Source of the DNA: Arenibacter sp. F20364
GTDB taxonomy: Bacteria > Bacteroidota > Bacteroidia > Flavobacteriales > Flavobacteriaceae
DNA: 64,000 nt
Assembly (NCBI RefSeq): GCF_023015905.1
Contig: NZ_JALKBD010000023.1
Coordinates: forward strand, 24,244-88,243
Direction: 5' to 3'
Shown here: one piece after another, positions 18,927 through 27,189 of the stretch
Numbering within the stretch: the stretch's first letter is position 1
Layout: each line of letters starts with the position of its first letter
The notes under the pieces: generated by a model
Seen by the model: only the letters and a program-made list of their open reading frames with translations
Databases searched by the model: none
What the model was told of the DNA's origin: nothing
Translations under genes and position numbers: made by a program

Positions 18927-18977
18927 TATGGTGATAGGTGGTGTGGCGCCCTTGTGGTTAAACTATGGTTTAAATAT
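18927..18977 (+). repeat. GTGG-rich repeat, left of toxin-antitoxin genes
   Basis: TATGGTG ... GCCCTTGTGGT ... CTATGGTTTAAATAT. It resembles 20884-20950 in the same orientation (TATGGTG ... GCCCCTGTGGT ... CTATGGTTAAACTAGGATTTAAA), with a gap. Together they bracket the toxin-antitoxin pair. The similarity is imperfect. Confidence 0.35.
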
Positions 18978-19432
18978 TGAGAAAAACTATAAATTACTGA
19001 TTTACTTGATATTATCTAATATCGCCATTGTGGTGACGCTAGGGTGCACCTGTACACCACAGGTAATAAAATCATTAATGCCACGCAAAATATAAATCCA
19101 TAAAATGATTTAATATATTTATCCTTTTCCTTTTTTAATGGGGAAGGCAACTTCTTGATCATAAAAAAATACCATTCAACGGATATAATCCAATTTTTAT
19201 CGATTTAGCAAATACTAAAACCAATAATTACTACCTTAGAAGGTTAGAAGTCAATACTTGGTTGTAGTACCCCCCTCTTTACACCCACAAAAATATAATT
19301 GGATTTATAAGAATTATAAGATACTAAATGTATTCAGGTACAGTCTAGTATTTAATGATTCTTAAAATAGAAATATAGTTATTGTCTATATATATCCCAT
19401 TGTAAGCTGTAAGCACACAAAAAACATATTGC

Positions 19433-19440
19433 TACATTTG
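19433..19440 (+). promoter_or_regulatory. -7 box of the toxin-antitoxin operon
   Basis: TACATTTG is a full match to the Bacteroidota -7 consensus TAnnTTTG, 19 bp before the antitoxin ATG. No good -33 element is visible. Confidence 0.45.
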
Positions 19441-19459
19441 AACATAAGTAATAAACGGA

Positions 19460-20137
19460 ATGAAATTCGAAAATAAAGCTGAAATAGGTACTGGAATTTA
19501 TACGCTGCCAGATTTAGCTCGTATTTTGAATTTGGAGTACCATAAAGTTCAGCGCCTTTTAAACGAATATTGGGATAAAAGATTTGCAGCAGAATTTAGC
19601 GAGAAATATTCTTGGACTGTTGGCAAGAGTAAAGCTGTAAGCTTTCACACTCTTGTTGAATTTTATATATTCTACCAACTCAAAGAATCTGGAGTTTCAA
19701 CGCATGGTATTTTACAAGCACATAAAGAACTTTCTCAAATATATGAAACACCATTTCCGTTTGCTAAATCAGAAATTTTAGACGGAATTAACTGCTTTGG
19801 GAAAAAAATCGTTTTTGAGATTAATAACGATGAGATAATTGACCTAGATTCAACCAAACAATTGAATTTAAAGTTTATTAAAAGCTTTATGCACAAATTG
19901 GAATTCGATAACAATAGTCTTGCCATGAGATTATATCCTTTAGGTAAAAAAAATTCTGTTATTGTCGACCCTAGACATCAATTCGGACAACCAACTATTC
20001 AAGGGACCAATTTGTTTCCTGAAACAATATATAATCTTTACAAAAAGAAAGAATCTAAAAAATTCATAGCATATTCATATGATATTAGCGTAAAGCAAGT
20101 AAATGATGCAATAGAATATTGTAAAACTGCTGCTTAA
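19460..20137 (+). CDS. DUF433 antitoxin (VapB45-like)
   Basis: Putative antitoxin of 225 residues. The N-terminus (IYTLPDLARILNLEYHKVQRLLNEYW) looks like a MerR-like helix-turn-helix; the middle part is charged and unrecognised; the last 65 residues (PRHQFGQPTIQGTNLFPETIY ... AYSYDISVKQVNDAIEY) are a DUF433 domain. Its TAA overlaps the ATG of the next gene by one base, the classic coupling of an antitoxin-toxin pair. The fuller form with N-terminal HTH suggests it represses its own promoter. Its composition is more AT-rich than the neighbouring PUL genes, suggesting transfer. Confidence 0.75.
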   Translation: MKFENKAEIGTGIYTLPDLARILNLEYHKVQRLLNEYWDKRFAAEFSEKYSWTVGKSKAVSFHTLVEFYIFYQLKESGVSTHGILQAHKELSQIYETPFPFAKSEILDGINCFGKKIVFEINNDEIIDLDSTKQLNLKFIKSFMHKLEFDNNSLAMRLYPLGKKNSVIVDPRHQFGQPTIQGTNLFPETIYNLYKKKESKKFIAYSYDISVKQVNDAIEYCKTAA

Positions 20138-20547
20138 TGACAAAAATTTACATTGACGAAAATTTCGCACCTCAATTAGCAAACGGTTTAGATGTATTTC
20201 AAAAACATTTAAATCAAAATGAAAAGTATAAAGTAGAAGTTCTTTCAATAAAGCAAGAATTTGGGAAAGGAGCTTTAGACGAAGATTGGATACCAATTGC
20301 AGGAAAACAAAAAGCTGTCATTATAACTCAAGATTTAAGAATTCATACCACAAGACATCAAAATGAATTATATAAAAAACACGGTTTAGGAGTTGTGTTT
20401 TTCAAACCACCTTCTGATGGATATTCATTTTGGGAAATGGTTGAGCAATTAATTAAACGATGGCCTGAAATAAAAAATAAAACAAAATTAAACCGACCTT
20501 TTGCCTTTAGATGCCGAAGTCGAGGAAACCTTGAAAAGTTGAACTGA
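20137..20547 (+). CDS. DUF5615 PIN-like toxin (VapC45-like)
   Basis: Putative ribonuclease toxin of 136 residues. The start MTKIYIDENFAPQLANGL has the first acidic pair (DEN), ALDEDWIPIAG and VIITQDLRIH supply the further acidic residues of a PIN-like active site, and GLGVVFFKPP is typical of the DUF5615/VapC45 group. The ATG overlaps the antitoxin stop (TAATG). The last 20 residues (RPFAFRCRSRGNLEKLN) look unlike the family and may be an extension from a lost stop. The RNA target is unknown. Confidence 0.75.
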   Translation: MTKIYIDENFAPQLANGLDVFQKHLNQNEKYKVEVLSIKQEFGKGALDEDWIPIAGKQKAVIITQDLRIHTTRHQNELYKKHGLGVVFFKPPSDGYSFWEMVEQLIKRWPEIKNKTKLNRPFAFRCRSRGNLEKLN

Positions 20548-20750
20548 AGCCCTAAACTTAATAGCGTATCCTATGAAAATCACTTGTCCATCCCGATAAT
20601 TATTGGCACCTTAAAATTAATATTTTATTTTATCAGTATTGCCGAATTTGGGGTATTGTGGAATTGTTGGCCTTTATGGGCCTATTTATATCTTATTGGG
20701 TGTAGATGATATTTTAATATGAATAACAGGATTCTTTGTCGCACTATATA

Positions 20751-20824
20751 ACACCATAGGGTGAAACGTAAAACACCATAGTGATCCCTGTAATGAAACC
20801 TTTGGGTGAAGTAAAACACCATAG
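20751..20824 (+). repeat. Three ACACCATAG repeats
   Basis: ACACCATAG occurs at 20751-20759, 20773-20781 and 20816-20824. The last two are each preceded by GGGTGAA and GTAAA, so the longer unit is about 21-23 bases and degenerate. CACCATAGGGTG is itself a small palindrome. Inverse forms (TATGGTG) occur at 18927 and 20884. The spacers are too short and unequal for a CRISPR array. Confidence 0.5.
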
Positions 20825-20883
20825 GGTTCTATATTACTTAGGTCAGGTCATAAATAAAGTCACACACCTTAAGAGGGTTATCT

Positions 20884-20950
20884 TATGGTGTAGCTGTGGT
20901 GCCCCTGTGGTGAATTCCACTGAAGGGCTATGGTTAAACTAGGATTTAAA
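20884..20950 (+). repeat. GTGG-rich repeat, right of toxin-antitoxin genes
   Basis: Partner of 18927-18977 in direct orientation; see that entry for the shared blocks. It has about 16 extra bases between the two conserved blocks. Confidence 0.35.
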
Positions 20951-21110
20951 AATAACACAAAGCCATTTAATACTTACTTACTAGGTGGTTATGTATTTTA
21001 AAGATAATCTAAATGAAGGGTGAGGGGGTGGTGCAGGGGTGGTGTTTTTTATTACAAATTTAGTATTGTACACAATATGCTTTTAGGAGACATAATTCTA
21101 TAGATGTTGC

Positions 21111-21148
21111 AAATAAAAAAAGGAACAATAGTTTCCCATTGTTCCTTT
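21111..21148 (-). terminator. Terminator of the fucosidase-type PUL operon
   Basis: Perfect 11-bp stem (AAAGGAACAAT at 21119-21129 with ATTGTTCCTTT at 21138-21148) and, read on the minus strand, a T-run directly after it. It lies about 170 bp past the stop of the beta-helix gene. The transcript has TTAGTTTAGTT just before the stem, as does the terminator at 39472. Confidence 0.8.
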
Positions 21149-21316
21149 ACCAACTAAACTAACGAACTCAAATTTCTTTAATAACGGCCGAAAATATTAG
21201 GTTCATCTTATAAACGCCTTTACCTAACAATGTATGGCACCTGAAACTGGAAGATCCAATGGTCGATTATTACATATCAACTTTAGTTTAAGAGAAAAAT
21301 TCCATTTTTTATACTT

Positions 21317-23701
21317 CTATTTAATCCGAATTTTCAGGTCAATACTTTTCTGATTTCTAAAAACAGTCAAATTCAAACTTCCCTTCCAATTGTGTTCCTG
21401 AATTATTTGCATTAAATCCAATATTTCATTTATCTCCTTACCTTCACCACCTATAATAACATCTCCTATTTGAAGTTCCGATTGATCCAATTTGCTATCT
21501 GATTTAATTGCCGTAATCAAAATTCCAGCTATCTTATTAAGTCCCGAAGCTGACCTTTCTGCCATAGTTTCAATATTTTTGAGATTCCCTCCAAGCCAAT
21601 CCATAGTCAATGCTTTCGACCTTTCATTGCCAGAAACCAACAATAAATCTGGAATCTCAGGAATCTTTGTTAATGCCCTTAGTGCCGGATTCTTTACACC
21701 AAAACTTTCCATTGGAAAATTCTTAAAACCTAATTTTAGAGCAGGGGAATTTTCAGAAACAGTAAAATCCCCAGAACTTGGGTCAATAAAATTGGGGTTC
21801 CCGAAAAGACTATGTAAGTCAGTATTATTTTTTTGAGCTTTTAAAAGGGTTTCTTCATCTGGAAATAGATTATAGTCTACCTCTTTGCCCCAGGCCTGAA
21901 GTCTAATATCTTTATGGTCCGTCATGACAATATTTTTACGGAATACATCATCACTGTTCTCAAACCATACGTGGGGGTGAAATCCATTATTAATAATGAT
22001 ATTGTTTTCCACAGTTCTGTGAAATCCTTCCCGCAGTTTTAGGCCTCCATTTAAGCATAAATTATTGTAAATTCTATAATTGGTAGAACCGTCATCCAGG
22101 TCAATATCCCAGCCATGGTCACACCTAAAGCGGTTATTTCTAATGATAGTGGTATTTATAGCGTCCCATAAAGGCATGTTTGGATTCTTTGCTGCAATTT
22201 GGTCCATGGTTTCACGATCTGGATGCCAAAAGCGATCTCTCCCCCATGAATTGAATGAGCCATGATCCCCTGATTCCAATACAGTATTGAATACATCATT
22301 ATATTCTATAACATGACCTCCCCAGGTACCTTCGCTCACATTTATACCCGCTCTAGGAACTTCATAAATACTATTATTGCTCACGGTAATATCCATGGCC
22401 ATTGAAATCTCCACCCCGGCGGTCTGCTTTTCCAATCTTCCTATTCTATAAATTAAATTATTGTCTACGATACATGCTTTTGGGTACAAATTGTTAGTTG
22501 GTCCTTTTGTGGTGTCCAATTCTTTGAATGGAACAAACTCATCATACTGAAATGAAGGGGAGCGCACTGCACTAGGACTACCTACGAAACTTACAGCGGA
22601 AGCGCCACAGTCATGAATATGGTTTCCAGTAATTGTTGCGCTTCTATTATAATTGCTGACAAAAATAACGTTACCGCCCAAATTTGAAAATTCACAATCC
22701 TTAATGGTAACGTTTTCTGTTCCATCAATAAATAGCGCACCCCCTCTGTAAATGGTCCAGTCACTTCTAAGTAGGGGTTCATAATTTTCCATGATTGTTC
22801 TTTGGGTATGCTCAAATTGAATTCCTTCTATTGACACACCTTTTACTGGTAATTTTTCAGAACCTTTAATTTGAACCAAATGCTTTAAATTCACCGCCTC
22901 GAATATGGAATTTTGAATATCAATCCCGGTTTGTGGCCAATAGTATAATTTACTTGAATCCTTATCATAATACCATTCACCTGGGCTGTCTAGCTCTTCA
23001 AATACATTTTCCACCATCCTAAGTTTTTCGTGCATTCCAGCTGATGGTCTATTGTTTTGATGTCCTCCTGATAATACTGGTTCTCCTTTTTCGTTAATCC
23101 CTGATATGGTGTAATGAAATCCACCCCATTCACCTGCGTGCATGGCATGAACAATAGCTCCAATAGGTTGAGCCCATGATTTAACCCGCTCTAGGGAAAT
23201 GGCATCAGCAGCATGCCCTTGCCAATGGCCTGCACTTTCGTCATAATTCGGATAGCGCGCCAAATGTTGTCCAATACCGTTTACAAACAACTGGTCAAAG
23301 TCAGTATTGTCCGGAATTCGAGAGACCCAAATGTGGTCATTATATTTTTTCCAATCAGGTTGTAGCTGTTTTGAACCCTTTATAGTAACCAAATCGGAAC
23401 CTTCACCAATTATTCTAAGATTACTAAGTTTAGGCGTAATGATCAAGGTAGAGTCTAAATAATATTTCCCTTCGGATATATTGATGACTATTGGATTGAT
23501 TTTATCCTTTGAGCGAATTTCATTTACCATTATTAAGGCCTCGTTGATACCTTTGAAAACTACCTCTGTGGATTCCCCATTTCCTTCTCCCACATAAAGA
23601 TTGATAGTATTTTCCTTAGAGCCACAGCTTATTAATAAAAAAATCAATAAAAGCTTAGGAGACCATTTTTTCCAATAATTGGATTTAGAATACTGTTTCA
23701 T
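21317..23701 (-). CDS. Right-handed beta-helix lipoprotein with PDZ domain, GH141-like
   Basis: Exported lipoprotein of 794 residues (LLISC lipobox near residue 26). The body is a right-handed parallel beta-helix with many NNxI-type turns. The segment FDQLFVNGIGQHLARYPNYDE is typical of the GH141-like group, which includes an alpha-L-fucosidase and a xylanase. The last 100 residues look like a PDZ domain (AGILITAIKSDSKLDQSELQIGD), an unusual addition to such an enzyme. The ATG at 23701 was chosen; the frame opens two codons earlier with TTG. It is the last gene of an operon with the two GH29-like genes, 47 bp after the second, and is followed by a strong terminator. A fucosidase role fits the neighbours but is inferred. 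Confidence 0.68.
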   Translation of the reverse strand: MKQYSKSNYWKKWSPKLLLIFLLISCGSKENTINLYVGEGNGESTEVVFKGINEALIMVNEIRSKDKINPIVINISEGKYYLDSTLIITPKLSNLRIIGEGSDLVTIKGSKQLQPDWKKYNDHIWVSRIPDNTDFDQLFVNGIGQHLARYPNYDESAGHWQGHAADAISLERVKSWAQPIGAIVHAMHAGEWGGFHYTISGINEKGEPVLSGGHQNNRPSAGMHEKLRMVENVFEELDSPGEWYYDKDSSKLYYWPQTGIDIQNSIFEAVNLKHLVQIKGSEKLPVKGVSIEGIQFEHTQRTIMENYEPLLRSDWTIYRGGALFIDGTENVTIKDCEFSNLGGNVIFVSNYNRSATITGNHIHDCGASAVSFVGSPSAVRSPSFQYDEFVPFKELDTTKGPTNNLYPKACIVDNNLIYRIGRLEKQTAGVEISMAMDITVSNNSIYEVPRAGINVSEGTWGGHVIEYNDVFNTVLESGDHGSFNSWGRDRFWHPDRETMDQIAAKNPNMPLWDAINTTIIRNNRFRCDHGWDIDLDDGSTNYRIYNNLCLNGGLKLREGFHRTVENNIIINNGFHPHVWFENSDDVFRKNIVMTDHKDIRLQAWGKEVDYNLFPDEETLLKAQKNNTDLHSLFGNPNFIDPSSGDFTVSENSPALKLGFKNFPMESFGVKNPALRALTKIPEIPDLLLVSGNERSKALTMDWLGGNLKNIETMAERSASGLNKIAGILITAIKSDSKLDQSELQIGDVIIGGEGKEINEILDLMQIIQEHNWKGSLNLTVFRNQKSIDLKIRIK

Positions 23702-23748
23702 TGACAATAGTTTTATTTGTTAAAATTCCATGTCGGGTCGCTCTACAC

Positions 23749-25308
23749 TTATTTGGCACCTTCATTGTCTGATTGCTCGTTAGGACTGGGCCCTGGGCTG
23801 ATTTTTGATTCATTGGTGGACATTGTTTTTTGTATTGTTTTTAAAAGTTCAAGCGATTCAGGCGAAACAGAGCCATCTTCGTACATTTCAAGATTAATGG
23901 ATAATGGATATCTGTGTTCTTGTGCATGTTTGATTCGCGAAATAAGTATTTCAGCAGAAAAGTGAGGACTCACTATTTTACTGTTCTGATCAATATGACC
24001 CCATCTTCTTTCAAGCGGAAAACAAGTATGGGCCATTAATCCTTTTTGAGGACCTTCTTGAAATTTACCATCTTTAAGCCCTTCAAACTGTTTTAATCCC
24101 TCCCCTGCAAAATAATCCTGATACTCAGTTAAACTAGGTAACATCCAAGAATTATATGACACAATTCTTTCAATATTACCTCTACGGGCAGCTTGGGTCA
24201 TTTCCTCGAATGGCGCACTTAATATTCCACCAGATGAGCCATCAAAATGACAATCATAATAACGTTGCGCACCATCAAACCACCAGCCGTGTAGCTTTCT
24301 TTTATACCTTTTACCTATCTCAGACAGAATATTTGTTATGTTATAGTATAATTCTGTTTTGTCAGCTTTATATCCACCTGATGCTTCCATCCAATCAGAG
24401 TCAACTGAATGGTAACAATCGTAACCATAATGATAATAAAAGATAAGTTTAATCCCTTTTTTATCAAGGACATCTGCCATTTCTCCCAATAGATCACGTT
24501 TAGTTGTTCGACCTTTAATTAATTTGTCAAGTGACTTTAAAGGGGCTGAAATATACTGCTGCCCCCATGTTATCGACCAAAGAACATAAGATGCTCCCGT
24601 TTGCTCAACCATATTGGCAAAACGTTCAACATCAAAATCATTCACTTTATCCTCCCAGTTTTTTATTGTGTCACCTTTCTCAGGCGTTGCCCTATTTGTC
24701 CATTGAAACATTAGGCCATATCCGGCATCGCGAAACCAATCCGGATACTGCCTGCCAACAAAAGTATCTTCGTTTATTTTTTGTCGTATTTTTGGCTGGG
24801 TTAGTTCAATACTAGATAGATTAAATGTGTTGCTAGTCCTAACCATCATTTTGATTAAGTTATCCCCCTCGTTCAATCTTACACTCCCTAGACTAAGCCT
24901 TGACCATTCCAGTGCCTTGTTCACGACTTCCTCTTTTTGTCCGTTACAACTTAATTCTATACTAGCCTCCTCTGCAAATACTAAAGTAGATACTTCATAA
25001 ACATCTGTTTTGGGTGATTTTACCTTCCACTCCAAATAATGAAGTTCAGGTGTTATCGACTCCACCCACAAAAACATGTGATTTTTAACTACGGGTTTTA
25101 AATTTGGGCTGATGCTGGCATAACGGGCTGTTAGTACATTAATTTGATTGGGATTTATTTCTACTGTGACTATTCCGTCTCCTATTACATGATCTCCTGT
25201 TTCAGCATAGGGGTCAATTTTATTTTGGGCATTCGCCAAAGTGCACCCTATTAACAAGATAAACAGTGGACGACATATGAAGATCCTAAAGTTTTCGAAC
25301 TTTTTCAT
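23749..25308 (-). CDS. GH29-like alpha-L-fucosidase, paralogue 2
   Basis: Probable exported retaining alpha-L-fucosidase-type TIM-barrel protein, 519 residues. A signal peptide (to ANAQ) and a beta-sandwich-like N-terminal part (about 30-195) come first, then the barrel starting at WFRDAGYGLMFQWTN. GWWFDGAQRYY near residue 345 holds the Asp at the place of the GH29 nucleophile; EYQDYFAGEG later may supply the acid. It is clearly homologous to the next gene upstream but has diverged a good deal. The spacing to that gene is 14 bp. It is distant from typical GH29, so the exact family is open; a related alpha-galactosidase-like activity is possible. Confidence 0.6.
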   Translation of the reverse strand: MKKFENFRIFICRPLFILLIGCTLANAQNKIDPYAETGDHVIGDGIVTVEINPNQINVLTARYASISPNLKPVVKNHMFLWVESITPELHYLEWKVKSPKTDVYEVSTLVFAEEASIELSCNGQKEEVVNKALEWSRLSLGSVRLNEGDNLIKMMVRTSNTFNLSSIELTQPKIRQKINEDTFVGRQYPDWFRDAGYGLMFQWTNRATPEKGDTIKNWEDKVNDFDVERFANMVEQTGASYVLWSITWGQQYISAPLKSLDKLIKGRTTKRDLLGEMADVLDKKGIKLIFYYHYGYDCYHSVDSDWMEASGGYKADKTELYYNITNILSEIGKRYKRKLHGWWFDGAQRYYDCHFDGSSGGILSAPFEEMTQAARRGNIERIVSYNSWMLPSLTEYQDYFAGEGLKQFEGLKDGKFQEGPQKGLMAHTCFPLERRWGHIDQNSKIVSPHFSAEILISRIKHAQEHRYPLSINLEMYEDGSVSPESLELLKTIQKTMSTNESKISPGPSPNEQSDNEGAK

Positions 25309-25322
25309 ATAGTAATAACCTC

Positions 25323-26801
25323 CTATTTTCTCACTATGCTTTTAACCTCTTTCATCACATCTAGAGCTTTTTTACCAACCGTTCCATCCTGATAAATCCC
25401 TAAATTTACGGTAACAGCACCTCCGTTATCCATGCAATCTAGTATGTACTTACTCAATTTTTGCGAGCTTAACCTCGGATTAGGCATTTCAGATTTCTGC
25501 TGTACCCAATATGGTTCCATTATTAGTAGTGCCTGATAGGGTAGTTCCGGAGCCGGACCGTTTTGCATATAACCATTTACAGGGATATCGATGGGGCTCC
25601 CTACCTCTCCTGCCCAATAATCCTGCCAAGGGGTTACGGATGGATAAATCCAAGAGTTCAGACATATAATTCTATTCTGGTTCCCTATTTTGGTGGCTTT
25701 ATTGAATTTTTCAAATGGAACTTCAGGAAATTTTTCAAAAATTTGATACCAACTATCAAACCAATAACCTGCAATTTGGTTTTTGTAACGACTTCCCATT
25801 TCCTTTAATATATCTTGGAAATTGTTTACGAAACTCTGTTGTTCATTATCTGTCAGGGTTTCTTTTTTAACATCAAGGTTGAACCCTAGAGGTCCATTAA
25901 TATAGCAAATCAATTCAACCCCTTTCTTATTTAAGGCATCTGCTATTTCGGCGATTAAGTCTCTTTGAGTTGTTTGCCCTGGATGTACTTTTTCCCAAGA
26001 TTTTATGGGGGCAGGACAATAAGACTCGGCATGGCCGATTGTAAAAATAACATAACCGGCTCCAGTATCTTCAACCATATCTGCGAACTTCTTCACATCA
26101 AATTCATTAACAGCCTCTTCATAACTTTTAATACTGCCATCGTGTTGAACACTTTCAGACGTCCAGTGAAACATAAGACCATAACCACTTTTAACTAGCC
26201 AATCAACGCTTTCCCTTGATTTTAAGGCACGCAAATTTTCTTTCTCAATGCTTTTTTTTGCCGAAATAGGAACAAGCTCAATCGAACGAAAATCAAGTAA
26301 GATATGATCACCGGAAATTCCCTTGGCAGAAAATGACACCATTTGTTGCCCTTTGGTTAAAGAAATTTCAGACTCAAGTTCTATTCTCTGAAAGTTTCTT
26401 CCGCCAAGGTAAGGTCCTTTGGTCGGTTTCAATTTAAAGTTCATATTCTCCCCTGTGGTCTTAAATAAAATATCAGTATTCTCACCTTCCTTTCGGATAT
26501 TAGCAATAAGATATAATTCGTAAATCCCATTAGATGGAACATTAATATCCCATGCCAATTCGAAATTTCCTTTACATTCCATGTTATTTCCTCCTACGAG
26601 TTTTAACTCACCTTTTACCGTTGACGCCTCTGTACAGTATAAAAAAGTGCTTTTATCCTCTTTCAGCTGTATAGAAGATCTTAGCTCATCTAAGGAGAAA
26701 TGATTATTTTCTTTGGGCAATCCGGTTGCAACAACTTGCTCTGATCCAAAAGAAAAAATTAAGTATAAAGTCAACAAATTTAGTTTGATAAATATTTTCA
26801 T
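25323..26801 (-). CDS. GH29-like alpha-L-fucosidase, paralogue 1
   Basis: Tandem paralogue of the 23749-25308 protein, 492 residues. It has the same build: signal peptide, N-terminal sandwich (about 30-190), then the barrel from WLVKSGYGLMFHWTSES. The likely nucleophile is the Asp of GYWFDSWYQ near residue 345, but the following Gly of the family motif is Ser here. TPWQDYWAGEVG matches the EYQDYFAGEG stretch of its neighbour. It is first in the three-gene glycosidase unit, with 388 bp in front of it, so it may have its own promoter as well as read-through from SusC/D. The substrate is uncertain; a fucoside is the best guess. Confidence 0.6.
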   Translation of the reverse strand: MKIFIKLNLLTLYLIFSFGSEQVVATGLPKENNHFSLDELRSSIQLKEDKSTFLYCTEASTVKGELKLVGGNNMECKGNFELAWDINVPSNGIYELYLIANIRKEGENTDILFKTTGENMNFKLKPTKGPYLGGRNFQRIELESEISLTKGQQMVSFSAKGISGDHILLDFRSIELVPISAKKSIEKENLRALKSRESVDWLVKSGYGLMFHWTSESVQHDGSIKSYEEAVNEFDVKKFADMVEDTGAGYVIFTIGHAESYCPAPIKSWEKVHPGQTTQRDLIAEIADALNKKGVELICYINGPLGFNLDVKKETLTDNEQQSFVNNFQDILKEMGSRYKNQIAGYWFDSWYQIFEKFPEVPFEKFNKATKIGNQNRIICLNSWIYPSVTPWQDYWAGEVGSPIDIPVNGYMQNGPAPELPYQALLIMEPYWVQQKSEMPNPRLSSQKLSKYILDCMDNGGAVTVNLGIYQDGTVGKKALDVMKEVKSIVRK

Positions 26802-27189
26802 GGTTCTTTAAATTTTAAATAATTTTTTAAGTGCTTTTCTGAAATTGGAGTATAAGAGGTGTATTATGATGAAAGGGCATGATTTTTATATCTGCGGGGT
26901 TCAAGGTTATTAGAAAGATTTATCCCATCGTATTAGCCTAATAATCGTGATTAAAACCCCAATTACCTTAGCGATGAATTAAACATGATACTATATCATA
27001 AAATCTACACATGAGATATTGGTAAGTAATCAATAATATCCTTTTTTAGGACATGCTAAATTTCCAAAAATAAATATTGATGATACTGGTTTTTCCTGAT
27101 TAAAAGTGGCGATTAAAAAATCGCCACTTTTATTTTATGTTACTATCCAAAATCGAACTGATATAATTTCGTGTTAGATAGTAGCTATC
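26802..27189. other. Gap between SusD and the glycosidase unit
   Basis: 388 bp, AT-rich. It contains the terminator at 27102-27131 and a weak hairpin GATATT/AATATC (around 27013-27040). I see no convincing -7 box for the glycosidase genes and no gene. Confidence 0.5.
27102..27131 (-). terminator. Hairpin terminator after SusD
   Basis: Perfect 13-bp stem AAAAGTGGCGATT (27102-27114) with AATCGCCACTTTT (27119-27131), 59 bp past the susD stop. T-runs lie within the arms, so it may work in both directions. It probably lowers read-through from SusC/D into the glycosidase genes. Confidence 0.7.

Larger units (their letters stand above)
18515..19459. other. Gap with sigma/GH140 gene remnant, no intact gene
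   Basis: 945 bp between the HTCS start and the antitoxin gene, AT-rich. It carries the 175-bp remnant copy at 18661-18835 and a GTGG-rich stretch at 18927-18977 that resembles 20884-20950 on the far side of the toxin-antitoxin genes. A 75-codon open frame (18868-19095) crosses this stretch; I do not call it a gene because the similar stretch is not coding. Confidence 0.6.
20548..21316. other. Gap with CACCATAG repeats and a terminator
   Basis: 769 bp without a gene. From left to right: an AT-rich part, the CACCATAG repeat cluster (20751-20824), the GTGG-rich repeat (20884-20950), a G-rich stretch with GGGGTGGTG and GGGGTGGTGTT (about 21026-21049), and the terminator of the leftward PUL operon (21111-21148). 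Confidence 0.6.

Noticed and set aside
18868..19095. 75-codon open frame with a hydrophobic stretch
   Set aside because: It covers a repeat whose partner at 20884-20950 is not coding, and is AT-rich with no family resemblance.
20751..20824. Possible CRISPR array
   Set aside because: Only three 9-base matches with unequal spacing of 22 and 43 bp and degenerate flanks; no cas genes in the window.
24156..24446. Antisense open frame within a GH29-like gene
   Set aside because: It lies opposite a clearly coding frame, has a low-complexity His/Asn-rich composition and no homology that I recognise; many similar shadow frames were dropped for the same reason.
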